64,000 nucleotides of DNA, from NCBI RefSeq assembly GCF_000949865.1, contig NZ_JWJH01000010.1:62001-126000 (forward strand), read 5' to 3'. The notes under the pieces were generated by a model. It made no database searches, was not told the DNA's origin, and saw nothing but the letters and a program-made list of their open reading frames with translations. This stretch comes from Rhizobium nepotum 39/7. GTDB taxonomy: Bacteria > Pseudomonadota > Alphaproteobacteria > Rhizobiales > Rhizobiaceae. A program made the translations under genes and the position numbers. Below are positions 9,126 to 18,085 of the stretch, one piece after another. How positions within the stretch are numbered: position 1 is the stretch's first letter; every line of letters begins with the position of its first letter.

Positions 9126-10046
9126 ATGACACGATTCTGGTTGCTAAAAATATTGCGCACGGCTCTCACGCTGTGGTTTGTCGTTACGTTTACATTCGTC
9201 GTGCTGAGGACGTCCGGTGATCCGGTGGTTGCTCTTGTCGGCGTCGATGCCACGCCGGAGGAAATCGAACAGTTCCGGGCGCTCTGGCGTCTGGACGATT
9301 CTCTCTGGCTTCAATATCTGCGCTATGTGGGGCAGATGGCCACGGGACAGTTCGGTATTTCTTACCGGGATGGCCGTGAAGTCATCGACATCATCGCCGA
9401 GCGAGTGCCCTGGACCATCATGCTGGGTCTTTTTGCCTATGCCGGTGCAATCCTCATCGGCATCCCCGCGGGTATTTTTGCCGCCATCAAGCGCGGGTCG
9501 CCGTTCGACAATCTGATCATGGCAACGGCAGTTTTCGGCTTCGCCATTCCCAATTTCTTTCTGGGAATTCTGCTTATTCTTTTGTTTTCCCTGGCTCTCC
9601 AGTGGCTGCCGAGTTCCGGTACCGGAACGATATGGCACCTGGTCATGCCTGCTTTGACATTGGCGACCTTTACCGCAGGTACGCTTGCCCGCTTCACCCG
9701 CTCGGCCATGCTGGAAGTGCTGGACAAGCTATACATCCGCGCAGCCGCCGCCAAAGGCGTCAGTTACTGGAAGCGCATTGTTTTCCACGCACTCCCCAAT
9801 GCAGGCATCCCAATTATCACCATCATTGGTCTCAATCTGGGGGAACTTATCGGCGGTGCGATCGTGGTTGAGACGGTCTTTGCCTGGCCGGGCGTAGGGC
9901 GCCTGCTCGTCACGGCAGTGTCCTCTCGCGATCTTGCTGTGGTGCAGGGACTAGTGCTGGTCATGGCGGTAACGATGGTCACGGCAAATCTCATCGTAGA
10001 CCTGCTTTATGGTCTGCTTGACCCGCGCATTCGCGTCTCGAACTAG
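9126..10046 (+). CDS. ABC transporter permease, DppB type
   Basis: 306-residue inner-membrane permease with the DppB N-terminal anchor, six predicted membrane segments and the EAA loop (IRAAAAKGVSYWKR) near residue 205. It is the first gene of the operon, preceded by a GGAG ribosome site. Unusually, the permeases precede the binding-protein gene here, the reverse of the first transporter in this window. It partners the DppC-type permease starting 11 bases after its stop. Confidence 0.93.
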   Translation: MTRFWLLKILRTALTLWFVVTFTFVVLRTSGDPVVALVGVDATPEEIEQFRALWRLDDSLWLQYLRYVGQMATGQFGISYRDGREVIDIIAERVPWTIMLGLFAYAGAILIGIPAGIFAAIKRGSPFDNLIMATAVFGFAIPNFFLGILLILLFSLALQWLPSSGTGTIWHLVMPALTLATFTAGTLARFTRSAMLEVLDKLYIRAAAAKGVSYWKRIVFHALPNAGIPIITIIGLNLGELIGGAIVVETVFAWPGVGRLLVTAVSSRDLAVVQGLVLVMAVTMVTANLIVDLLYGLLDPRIRVSN

Positions 10047-10056
10047 GACGAAAACG

Positions 10057-10896
10057 ATGAAGCGCCGCTCTCCCATCCTCGTCTTCGCCATCATCGTGCT
10101 GGTGCTGGCCGTATTTGTCGCCATCGTCGGCAATATCTTCACCTCCCACGGCGTAACGCAGCAGAACCTCCTCGCGCGTCTGAAGCCACCGGCCTTTCTC
10201 ACAGGCGGCAATCCCGATTTTCCGCTCGGAACCGACCGTATCGGACGAGACATGGTGGCGCGTATCATCGCCGCCTTGCAGATGTCACTCAGTGTCGCCA
10301 TTGCGGGAACCATAATCGGCGCCGTTTTCGGATCGCTTATCGGCTTTGTTGCTGCGCATTTCCGCGGATGGGTGGATGAAGCGCTGATGATGCTGGTGGA
10401 TTTTCAGGCGTCCCTCCCATTCATCCTCATCACGCTGACGCTGCTGGCCTTCTTCGGCAACAGCCTTATGCTGTTTATCCTGCTGATGGGCCTGTTCGGG
10501 TGGGAAAAATATGCCCGTCTTTCGCGCGGCGTGGTGCTTTCGGCGGTCAATCAGCCTTATGCAAAGGCTATCGTTGCACTGGGTGCTGGAAACAGCCGGC
10601 TATATCTGCGGCATGTGCTGCCGAATGTGGCAAGCGCACTCATCGTTCAGGTCACTCTGACCTTCCCGCAAATCATCCTGCTTGAGACGTCGCTGAGCTT
10701 TCTGGGGCTGGGCATTCAGGCGCCGCAGACCAGTCTCGGCCAAATCCTCGGTGATGGTCGCGATTATCTTTCAACCGCCTGGTGGATTTCGGTCGTGCCC
10801 GGCACCGTGATTTTTCTCGTAACACTCTCGATGAGCATTGTCGGCGATTGGCTGCGTGATCGGCTGGATCCGATGCTGCAGGGCCGTAACGCATAA
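10057..10896 (+). CDS. ABC transporter permease, DppC type
   Basis: 279 residues. Conserved GTDRIGRDMVARI motif near residue 60, followed by five membrane helices and the EAA loop (AKAIVALGAGNSRL). I chose ATG 10057, which has an AGGA site at 10045, rather than an upstream in-frame ATG (10009) that would overlap the preceding permease by 38 bases. It lacks the large periplasmic insert of the DppC-like permease at 3062, so the two importers are not recent duplicates. Confidence 0.92.
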   Translation: MKRRSPILVFAIIVLVLAVFVAIVGNIFTSHGVTQQNLLARLKPPAFLTGGNPDFPLGTDRIGRDMVARIIAALQMSLSVAIAGTIIGAVFGSLIGFVAAHFRGWVDEALMMLVDFQASLPFILITLTLLAFFGNSLMLFILLMGLFGWEKYARLSRGVVLSAVNQPYAKAIVALGAGNSRLYLRHVLPNVASALIVQVTLTFPQIILLETSLSFLGLGIQAPQTSLGQILGDGRDYLSTAWWISVVPGTVIFLVTLSMSIVGDWLRDRLDPMLQGRNA

Positions 10897-10916
10897 ATAG
10901 AACACGACCAAGGAAG

Positions 10917-12500
10917 ATGAACATGTTTACCAGACGTGAAGTTGGAAGTCTCATTCTTGCGGCAGGCGCAGCCACGGTCGCGGGTCGCGTGCCGATCGCC
11001 CATGCCCAACAACGACCGACACTCAATATTGCCGTTGATAACCTCTGGGCTACCATGGCCCCGATCAACGGCATCTCCACGACCTCTCGCCGTATCTTCC
11101 CGAATTTCTACGATACGCTCGTAGAGCGGGATTACATCAATGATGAAAACGGGCTGATCTTCGCTCCCAAGCTTGCCACGAAATGGGAGCAGAACGGAAA
11201 TATCTGGACATTTACCCTGCGCGAGGGCGTGAAATTCCATGATGGCAGCGAAATGACGGCAGAAGACGCAGTCTTCACTCTGTCCCCGGAACGCTTATGG
11301 GGCGAAAAACCCTTCGAGCCGCGCGGCAAGACATTCACGGCCGGTTTCAAGCGCGTCGAGGCAACCGGAAAATATACGTTTGAAATCGAGACGGCCACGC
11401 CAGATCCAAATATCCCGAGCAAGCTCACCGGTTACGTCGGCTTCGTCGTGCCAAAGAAATACTATCTGGAAGTGGGCGTGGATGCCTTCGGCCAGAAACC
11501 CATTGGGACCGGCCCATACAAGGTCGAGACGTTCCGTTCCGGCGAGGTAATGGTGCTGGATGCATTCGATGATTATTGGGACGGCCCACCACCGGTGCAG
11601 AAGATCAACTGGAAGATCGTGCCGGAATTCGCAGCCCGCATGGCGGGTCTGGTATCCAGGGAGTTCGACTTCATCGTCAACATTCCGACGGACCAGGAAG
11701 CCACGCTCGAGGGATATGCGGGCGTGACGCTGAAGCGCGTGCTTGCTGACAATTATCCGGCGCTGGCTTTTAACACCCGGCCGGATCCCGTCGATAATCC
11801 GCTGGTCGACCCGAACCTGCGTTATGCGATGGTACAGGCCATCGACATGAACGCGATTGTCCAGGCCCTTTTCAATGGCACAACGGAACATCCGGCAGTG
11901 CCTTTCAACTTCAAGGAATATGGCAAGTTCTACGATCCGAACCTGCCCGTAAAACTGCCTTATGATGTGGAAGCAGCCAAGGCGCTCGTCGCCAAGACGA
12001 AATACAAGGGCGAGACGCTGATCTGGCACATAACGCGTCAGTTCTATCCGAACTATGAAGCCGCTGCCGAGATCATGATCGAACAATGGCGCGAAATCGG
12101 CGTCAATGTTCAGGCGCAGGTTCTTGACAATTTCGAACTGGTCTATCGCCGTCCGTACCACATGATGAACATGTCCATGAGCTCCGACTTCATTCCGGGC
12201 GACCCATATCAGCCGCTCTGGCTCGATTGGGGTCCGACGGCATCGCGCTCGACGGCGACCTGGAAAACCTGGGATCCGACGCCTGAATTCGTCGAACTCG
12301 GCAAAAAATTCGATGCGGCAACTGATTTCGAAGAGCGCAAGAAGGCTTATCTCGCCCTGTCGGATGAATGGCAGCGCGTTACGCCTGGCTACTATTTGTG
12401 GAAGAGCGTCTATAATTGCGCACACCGCGCGGGCATCGAGTTCCGTTACAAACCGAACGGCGAAATGCGCATCTATGGCGATTACTTCAAGTTCGTATGA
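10917..12500 (+). CDS. ABC transporter substrate-binding protein, family 5
   Basis: 527-residue periplasmic binding protein of the oligopeptide class. The N terminus (MFTRREVGSLILAAGAA) has a twin-arginine-like motif and an AHA cleavage site near residue 30, suggesting Tat export. The SBP_bac_5 domain covers most of the rest, including the FTLREGVKFHDGSEMTAEDAVF segment (residues near 95-118) typical of the family. AGGA precedes ATG 10917. It lies between the permeases and the enzyme genes. Because the operon encodes a gamma-glutamyltransferase and an N-formylglutamate-type hydrolase, a glutamate-containing conjugate is the best guess for the ligand. Confidence 0.92.
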   Translation: MNMFTRREVGSLILAAGAATVAGRVPIAHAQQRPTLNIAVDNLWATMAPINGISTTSRRIFPNFYDTLVERDYINDENGLIFAPKLATKWEQNGNIWTFTLREGVKFHDGSEMTAEDAVFTLSPERLWGEKPFEPRGKTFTAGFKRVEATGKYTFEIETATPDPNIPSKLTGYVGFVVPKKYYLEVGVDAFGQKPIGTGPYKVETFRSGEVMVLDAFDDYWDGPPPVQKINWKIVPEFAARMAGLVSREFDFIVNIPTDQEATLEGYAGVTLKRVLADNYPALAFNTRPDPVDNPLVDPNLRYAMVQAIDMNAIVQALFNGTTEHPAVPFNFKEYGKFYDPNLPVKLPYDVEAAKALVAKTKYKGETLIWHITRQFYPNYEAAAEIMIEQWREIGVNVQAQVLDNFELVYRRPYHMMNMSMSSDFIPGDPYQPLWLDWGPTASRSTATWKTWDPTPEFVELGKKFDAATDFEERKKAYLALSDEWQRVTPGYYLWKSVYNCAHRAGIEFRYKPNGEMRIYGDYFKFV

Positions 12501-13324
12501 TGGCTCACATGCGCAAGAATGCCCTCAAGGATATGACGTTCGCGGAGTTTCGCGAGCGTCTTCCTGAAAAACCGGTGATCCTGCTGCCGTTCGGCAGTCA
12601 GGAAGAGCAGGGGCCGCATGCCCCCATGGGCGATTTCATGCTGACGGAAGCGATTGCGTTGAAAGTCGCCGTCGCATCGGGCGCCATCGCGGCCCCAACC
12701 GTTCCCTTCGGTTACGCCGATTTTTTCAAGACTATTCCCGGCGGTATCCAGTTGCGGCCATCGACGTTTTCGGCAGTCGTGGAGGACACGATCAATGCGT
12801 TTCTGGACCATGGTATCGAACATCTTCTGATCCTGAACGGTCACACCACAAACGCGCCGCTGATAGATCATGCCGTACGCCGCATTCGCACGGAAACCGG
12901 TGTGTCGGTAGCGTCCATCAATCTTTGGCAGTCCATACCTGAGTCTCTCTGGCTGGAATTGCATGGTCCGGCCTGGGCAGCGGCACGGGGTCACGGTGGC
13001 GATCCGCTGACCTCCGTCTATATGCATCTCTTTCCCGATCTGATGCGAATGGACCTGAGCAAGCCGCCCGGCCGCGCCAGGGCATTCGGGCTGCCAACCG
13101 GCGGCGTCAACAATGTGCAGTTCGAAGGAATGCCCGTTCATCTGCCGCTGAATTGCGATGAGGTGAATGCCGATGGCATGCTGGGTGGCGATCCGGTTCT
13201 GGCAAGTGCCGAAAACGGTCGACGTATTGTCGAGCATATCGTCGGGTTCTGCAGCCGCTTCGTCGAGCATATGCGTGGGTGGGACATGCGCTCGCCCTCT
13301 CCCAAAAATCAAAAGGCGAACTGA
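12497..13324 (+). CDS. Creatininase-family amidohydrolase (atypical metal site)
   Basis: 275 residues with the creatininase fold. The family hydrolyses cyclic or linear amides at a two-metal site. The motif at residues 33-46 reads GSQEEQGPHAPMGD: compared with creatininase (EQHGPH), the metal-ligand histidine is replaced by Gln38, while E36, H41 and D46 remain. Further on, NGHTTN (H116) lacks the usual acidic ligand after the histidine. I recall EEQGPH as a recurring subfamily pattern, so it is likely a functional divergence rather than decay. The start ATG overlaps the stop of the binding-protein gene (ATGA), indicating translational coupling. Substrate unknown; an amide or lactam imported by the transporter is plausible. 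Confidence 0.85.
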   Translation: MMAHMRKNALKDMTFAEFRERLPEKPVILLPFGSQEEQGPHAPMGDFMLTEAIALKVAVASGAIAAPTVPFGYADFFKTIPGGIQLRPSTFSAVVEDTINAFLDHGIEHLLILNGHTTNAPLIDHAVRRIRTETGVSVASINLWQSIPESLWLELHGPAWAAARGHGGDPLTSVYMHLFPDLMRMDLSKPPGRARAFGLPTGGVNNVQFEGMPVHLPLNCDEVNADGMLGGDPVLASAENGRRIVEHIVGFCSRFVEHMRGWDMRSPSPKNQKAN

Positions 13325-13326
13325 TC

Positions 13327-14973
13327 ATGAGTGACGTGCGGCTGTCGATCGAACATCTCAGGGTCCCCCTGCCGCAAGGCGCAGATCGCGGTTTTGCCGT
13401 GGAGGATTTGTCGCTGTCGATCGCCAAGGGCGAAATCCTTTGCATTGTCGGTGAGTCCGGCTCAGGCAAATCCTTGACGGCACTCGCCGCTATGGGTCTT
13501 TTGCCACGCAATCTCGGACAGCCGAGCGGCGAAGTCATGTTCGAGGGCAAGAACCTCCTGACGATCGACGACACCACGCGGCGCGGCATAACCGGCCGCA
13601 GCATCGCCATGATCTTTCAGGAGCCGACGGCGGCGCTCAACCCCATCTTCAGGATTGGCGAACAGGTGTCGGAGGCGTTCCGGGTTCACACGTCGCTGTC
13701 TAAGGCTGAGATCAAGGAGCGGGTCATCAAGCTGTTTCAGGAAGTGCATCTGCCGAACCCTGAACAGCTTTTCTATTCCTATCCCCATCAGCTATCCGGC
13801 GGACAATGCCAGCGCGTCATGATTGCTACGGCACTGGCGCTCGATCCGGCGGTGCTGATCGCAGATGAGCCGACGACCGCGCTCGATGTGACCACACAGG
13901 CGCAGATCCTCAAGTTGATGCTGGAATTACGTGAACGGCACGACACGGGCATCATTTTCATCACTCATGATTTCGGCGTGGTCGCAGAAATTGCGGATCG
14001 CGTTGCCGTCATGCAGAAAGGCAAGCTCGTTGAAATCGGCACCCGGGATGAGGTCCTCAATCATCCGCAGCAGGACTATACAAAACGCCTGCTGGCGGCC
14101 GTGCCGACGCTGACGCCGAGGAAAGAAAGGCAAGGGCTTGGCTCGCCTGTCCTCATTGCCAGGAATATCATCAAGACATTTTCACTTAAAGGCGTGTTGG
14201 GTTCCGGTCGGGTCGTCAAGGCCGTTGACGATGTCGATATCACCATTCGCCGCGGTGAAACGCTGGGGCTGGTTGGTGAGTCCGGCTCCGGCAAGTCTAC
14301 ACTGGCGCAATGTGTCATCCGTCTCGTCCAGCCGGAAAGTGGCGATATCGTCATCTCGGATGGAGACTTTTCTGGTCTGCGCGGCAAGGCGCTGCGTGAA
14401 GCGCGCCGCAAGGTGCAGATCGTCTTTCAGGACCCCTATACCGCACTCGATCCGCGCCAGCGTATAGGCGATGCCATTGCAGAAGGGCCGATTGTCCATG
14501 GTCTTGACGCCAGGGCGGCCATGGCGCGGGCGCTCGATCTGCTGGAAGCCTGCGGGCTTGACCGGGCGTCGGCGACACGCTTCCCACATGAGTTTTCCGG
14601 CGGACAGAGGCAGCGCATCTGCATTGCACGGGCTCTTGCGGTAGAACCGGAACTGCTCATCGCTGATGAATCCGTTTCCGCGCTCGATGTCTCGGTGCAG
14701 GCGCAGGTCCTGGAGCTTCTCGCCAAAATGCAGGAACGGCTCGGTTTCGGCATTCTGTTCATCACCCACGATCTGCGTGTCGCGAGCCAGATTTGCGACA
14801 ATATCGCAGTGATGCGTCACGGCCGCATCGTGGAGCGCGGTGACCCGGCCTCGTTGTTCGGCGCACCAAAGGACGCTTACACAAGAGAATTGCTCGCCGC
14901 AGTTCCGGGCAAGGGCTGGCAACACAAGCCCGCCTTGCAGGACGCCGGCAAATTCCCAAAGGAAACTCCATGA
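13327..14973 (+). CDS. ABC transporter ATP-binding protein, fused DppD-DppF type
   Basis: 548 residues with two ABC domains. First half: Walker A GESGSGKS, signature LSGGQCQR (Cys in place of the usual Arg), Walker [13 protein letters not shown]. Second half: [32 protein letters not shown] 13327 starts 2 bases after the creatininase stop; a longer in-frame start at 13279 would overlap that gene. It powers the permeases at 9126 and 10057. The creatininase gene inserted between binding protein and ATPase shows that enzyme and transporter are one functional unit. Confidence 0.93.
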   Translation: MSDVRLSIEHLRVPLPQGADRGFAVEDLSLSIAKGEILCIVGESGSGKSLTALAAMGLLPRNLGQPSGEVMFEGKNLLTIDDTTRRGITGRSIAMIFQEPTAALNPIFRIGEQVSEAFRVHTSLSKAEIKERVIKLFQEVHLPNPEQLFYSYPHQLSGGQCQRVMIATALALDPAVLIADEPTTALDVTTQAQILKLMLELRERHDTGIIFITHDFGVVAEIADRVAVMQKGKLVEIGTRDEVLNHPQQDYTKRLLAAVPTLTPRKERQGLGSPVLIARNIIKTFSLKGVLGSGRVVKAVDDVDITIRRGETLGLVGESGSGKSTLAQCVIRLVQPESGDIVISDGDFSGLRGKALREARRKVQIVFQDPYTALDPRQRIGDAIAEGPIVHGLDARAAMARALDLLEACGLDRASATRFPHEFSGGQRQRICIARALAVEPELLIADESVSALDVSVQAQVLELLAKMQERLGFGILFITHDLRVASQICDNIAVMRHGRIVERGDPASLFGAPKDAYTRELLAAVPGKGWQHKPALQDAGKFPKETP

Positions 14974-15647
14974 AAAAATACCATATCGGCACTCAGCCTG
15001 CGCAGATCGATCCTGATCTGCGCGCCAGATTTGAATTGGTCGAAGTCGCCACCATCGGGCATTTTCGCCATCGCGGCTTTGTGCACCACGCCATTACGCC
15101 GGTTGTTGAAGTCGGGCGCACATTGGTCGGCACTGCCGTTACCGTCGCCATTCCGGCGACGGATTCGACGCTGCTTCACCATGCCGTCTCCGTCATTCGC
15201 CCCGGTGATTTCCTGTTCGTGGACCGGCTGGGCGATGACCGTCACGCCTGTATAGGCGGCGGTGTTGCCTTTGCCATCAAAACGGCAGGTGCGGTCGGTG
15301 TCGTTATCGATGGGCCGTGCACGGATGTCGAGGAAATCATCGAACTCGGCATGCCATTATGGTCGCGGGGTGTTTCCGGCATAACCACGCGATTGAACGA
15401 TCTTGGTGGCTCGCTTAACCTTCCTATTTCCTGCGGCAACGTGCCCGTCATGCCTGGAGACGTCGTGATTGCCGATGCCAGTGGTGTTCTTGTCATCCCG
15501 GTGGATGAGGCCGGGGACGTGTTGCAGGAGGCAGAGGCCAGACAGGCGAGGGCCGGGCGCAACAAGGGCAAGATCGAGGCCGGCGAGAAGCTGGGTGATC
15601 TTTCGGGTGCAAGCCGGATGGTGGCTGCTGCGCTGGAGGCCAAATGA
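14970..15647 (+). CDS. RraA/demethylmenaquinone methyltransferase-like family protein
   Basis: 225 residues with the RraA fold, shared by the RNase E inhibitor RraA and by HMG/CHA aldolases that cleave 2-keto acids. The signature GVVIDGPCTD near residue 110 corresponds to the family's DGAVRD; the catalytic arginine of the aldolases is replaced by threonine, so aldolase activity is doubtful. The glycine-rich part (GGGVAFAIKTAGAVG) is intact. The start codon overlaps the ATPase stop (ATGA), and its own stop overlaps the next start in the same way. The position in a catabolic operon argues for an enzymatic role rather than RNase regulation. Confidence 0.8.
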   Translation: MKKYHIGTQPAQIDPDLRARFELVEVATIGHFRHRGFVHHAITPVVEVGRTLVGTAVTVAIPATDSTLLHHAVSVIRPGDFLFVDRLGDDRHACIGGGVAFAIKTAGAVGVVIDGPCTDVEEIIELGMPLWSRGVSGITTRLNDLGGSLNLPISCGNVPVMPGDVVIADASGVLVIPVDEAGDVLQEAEARQARAGRNKGKIEAGEKLGDLSGASRMVAAALEAK

Positions 15648-17194
15648 TGGTGAACCCGCAATTCAATGATCTGCGTGTCGAGCGCAGCACCACACGCAAG
15701 ACCGCCGGTGTCAGCCCACGCGGGGTCGTAACCTCTCAGCATTACGTTGCGGCCGAAGCCGGTGCGGCAGTTCTTCGGGCCGGAGGCAACGCTGTCGACG
15801 CGGCTGTGACGGCGGCATTCACGCTTCAGACCGTCGAGCCATGGATGACCAGCCTTGCCGCATGTGGATACATGCTGGTGGCGCAGCCGGATGGCACCGT
15901 TGAGACGATCGAGTTCACCGGTCGCGTTCCATCGTCTTTCGATGCTGATTTCTACAGGCCTGACCCCAGTATCAAGACCTTCATCGGTCATCCGGCATCC
16001 GTGGAAAACCGCAATGTTGATGGCTTTACGGCTGCGGTCGTGCCCGGTTGCGTACGTGGTTTTGCGCAGGCGTTGAAGCGCCACGGAACGATCGGTTTCG
16101 ATGCAGCCCTTCAACCCGCAATCGAGCGGGCGCGCAAGGGTCTCGTCGTGGATTGGCATACGACACTTGCTATTGCCATTGCCGCCTCCGGTCTTGCCAA
16201 GGATGAAGGTGCTCGTTCCATCTTTCTTCCCGATGGCTACCCGCCTGAGCCGGGAACGGTGCTGCCCCTGACGGCGCTTGTCGAAACGCTCGAAACTCTG
16301 GCGAGCGAAGGTCCTGATGCTCTTTATGGCGGCTCCATCGGAAAACGTCTGGTCGCCGATATGCAGGCTGGCGGAAGTTTCATGACGGTTGAGGATCTTG
16401 CAGCCTATGAACCGCTGATCTATCCCGCACGCAGCATGCCGCTGCAGGACAAGACCGTTTATGTGGCGGGGGAAACGAGCGCGGGACAACGCCTGTGCGA
16501 TGCGCTCGCCTATTTCGACCAAAAACGCGGCGTCGGCCCCGTCGATGCCGGTTTCTTCACGACTATGTCGCAGGCCCTGTGGGAAGCTTTCGGTGCCCAC
16601 CGCCGCAGGCTCAACCCGGCAGAAACGACGAACAAGACCAGCACGACCCAGGTCAACGCCGTGGACGGCGAAGGGCGGATGGTGGCCATCACCTTCACGC
16701 TGCTCAACCGCTTCGGTGCCCGCGCGCTTTCGCCTTCGACTGGCATATTGCTCAACAACGGCATGTCCTGGTTCGATCCCACGCCGGGCCGGGCCAATTC
16801 TTTGAAACCCAACGCCTATGCGCCCAGCAATATGTGTCCTGTTATCGTGACCGATGCCGATGGCACCTTCGCCGCCTACGGTGCTGCCGGCGGCAACCAG
16901 ATCGTGCCATCTCTGGCACAACTCACGGGCATGATCATCCATGCAGGCCTGGATGTGGAAGAAGCCATGAACATGCCGCGCATGACGACCGGACCGCACA
17001 GCGACATCATCGTCAATGTCGATATGCCCGCTGATTACATCGAGGCACTGGCGCAGATTGCGAAGGTCAGGCCTGCGGCGCAGGTCGTTTTTCCAAGACC
17101 CTTCGCGGCGCCGGGCATGATTGGCAGGCGCGGCGACAGCTTCATCGGCATGGCTGACACGACTTACCCCGCCGCTTATGCTGCCACGGCGTAA
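15644..17194 (+). CDS. Gamma-glutamyltransferase family protein, apparently cytoplasmic
   Basis: 516-residue Ntn-hydrolase of the gamma-glutamyltransferase family. These proenzymes self-cleave before a threonine that becomes the N-terminal nucleophile; here the site is at T334 (KTSTTQVNAVDGEG), followed by TGILLNNGMSWFDP. The N-terminal part has the typical GNAVDAAVTAAF segment. The histidine usually following the threonine pair (TTH) is Gln336. No signal peptide is visible, unlike classical periplasmic GGT, so it should act on an imported gamma-glutamyl compound or an acylated analogue. ATGA overlap with the preceding RraA-like gene. Confidence 0.87.
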   Translation: MMVNPQFNDLRVERSTTRKTAGVSPRGVVTSQHYVAAEAGAAVLRAGGNAVDAAVTAAFTLQTVEPWMTSLAACGYMLVAQPDGTVETIEFTGRVPSSFDADFYRPDPSIKTFIGHPASVENRNVDGFTAAVVPGCVRGFAQALKRHGTIGFDAALQPAIERARKGLVVDWHTTLAIAIAASGLAKDEGARSIFLPDGYPPEPGTVLPLTALVETLETLASEGPDALYGGSIGKRLVADMQAGGSFMTVEDLAAYEPLIYPARSMPLQDKTVYVAGETSAGQRLCDALAYFDQKRGVGPVDAGFFTTMSQALWEAFGAHRRRLNPAETTNKTSTTQVNAVDGEGRMVAITFTLLNRFGARALSPSTGILLNNGMSWFDPTPGRANSLKPNAYAPSNMCPVIVTDADGTFAAYGAAGGNQIVPSLAQLTGMIIHAGLDVEEAMNMPRMTTGPHSDIIVNVDMPADYIEALAQIAKVRPAAQVVFPRPFAAPGMIGRRGDSFIGMADTTYPAAYAATA

Positions 17195-17206
17195 CAGGAC
17201 CATCTC

Positions 17207-18076
17207 ATGACAGAATTTTCCGTTACTCCTCTCGATATCGAGGGTGTCCTGTCCGTCATCCCGGCAAGCGCGCCTGCCATACCCTTGGTCTTTGATTCCC
17301 CGCACAGCGGCCTTGTCATCCCGGATGACTTCGAGCGAGTAGCATCGGATGAGATGGTGCTGGTGGCATCCGATACCTATGTCGATGATTTGTTTGACTT
17401 TGCTCCAGCCATCGGAGCGCCCTTGCTTCTGGCGCACTTCCCACGCAGTTTTCTCGACCTCAATCGCTCCCTGCAGGATGTCGATCTGGAACTCGTTGTC
17501 GGGCAGTGGCCCTACGCGGTGCGCGATAGCGCGTCTGCGCGGCGCGGCATGGGTTTAACCTGGCGTTTCGCCTGGGGTGATCAACCCATGTATGGCCGCC
17601 AGCTGAGTGTCAAAGAGCTTGAGGATCGTATCGATACCTATTGGCGTCCATATCATCGGGAGCTGGTTCGCCTGCTCGATAAAACCTATGACACCTTCGG
17701 GCGCGTCTACCATATCAACTGCCACTCGATGCCAGCCGTTGGCCACGTCCTGTCTCCCGATCCGGCAGGCACGATCCGTAAAGACATCGTCGTCGGCGAC
17801 TATGACGGAGCAAGCAGCGAGCCCGAGTTTGTGCAATTGGTAATCAGCACGTTGGAAAGCTTCGGCTACTCGGTCTCTCGCAACGTGCCTTTTCGGGGAG
17901 CCGAGCTTGTATCCGCTTACAGCGCGCCTGCGAAAAATCGCCACAGCATCCAGATCGAACTCAATCGAAAACTCTACATGGACGAAGTCACTCGAGAGAA
18001 AAATGCCGGTTACGGTGAGCTCAAGGCAAATCTAGGCAAGCTCGGCGCGACCCTCCGAGCCTTTCTTTCCACTTGA
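17207..18076 (+). CDS. N-formylglutamate amidohydrolase family protein
   Basis: 289 residues of the FGase family, whose best-known member (HutG of some bacteria) releases formate and glutamate from N-formylglutamate. Metal-site and active-site motifs are visible: FDSPHSG near residue 30, HFPRSFLDLNRS near residue 80, and NCHSMPAVG near residue 170. AGGA site upstream of ATG 17207, 12 bases after the transferase gene. It is the last gene of the operon. No histidine-utilisation genes are nearby, so the substrate is probably another N-acyl-glutamate or related amide. Confidence 0.85.
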   Translation: MTEFSVTPLDIEGVLSVIPASAPAIPLVFDSPHSGLVIPDDFERVASDEMVLVASDTYVDDLFDFAPAIGAPLLLAHFPRSFLDLNRSLQDVDLELVVGQWPYAVRDSASARRGMGLTWRFAWGDQPMYGRQLSVKELEDRIDTYWRPYHRELVRLLDKTYDTFGRVYHINCHSMPAVGHVLSPDPAGTIRKDIVVGDYDGASSEPEFVQLVISTLESFGYSVSRNVPFRGAELVSAYSAPAKNRHSIQIELNRKLYMDEVTREKNAGYGELKANLGKLGATLRAFLST

Positions 18077-18085
18077 AGGGCCAGG

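Noticed and set aside
15242-17437. 731-codon open frame on the minus strand opposite the gamma-glutamyltransferase
   Set aside because: It is antisense to RraA, GGT and amidohydrolase genes with strong family motifs; its composition (Arg/His-rich, no family signature) is that of a shadow frame in GC-rich DNA.
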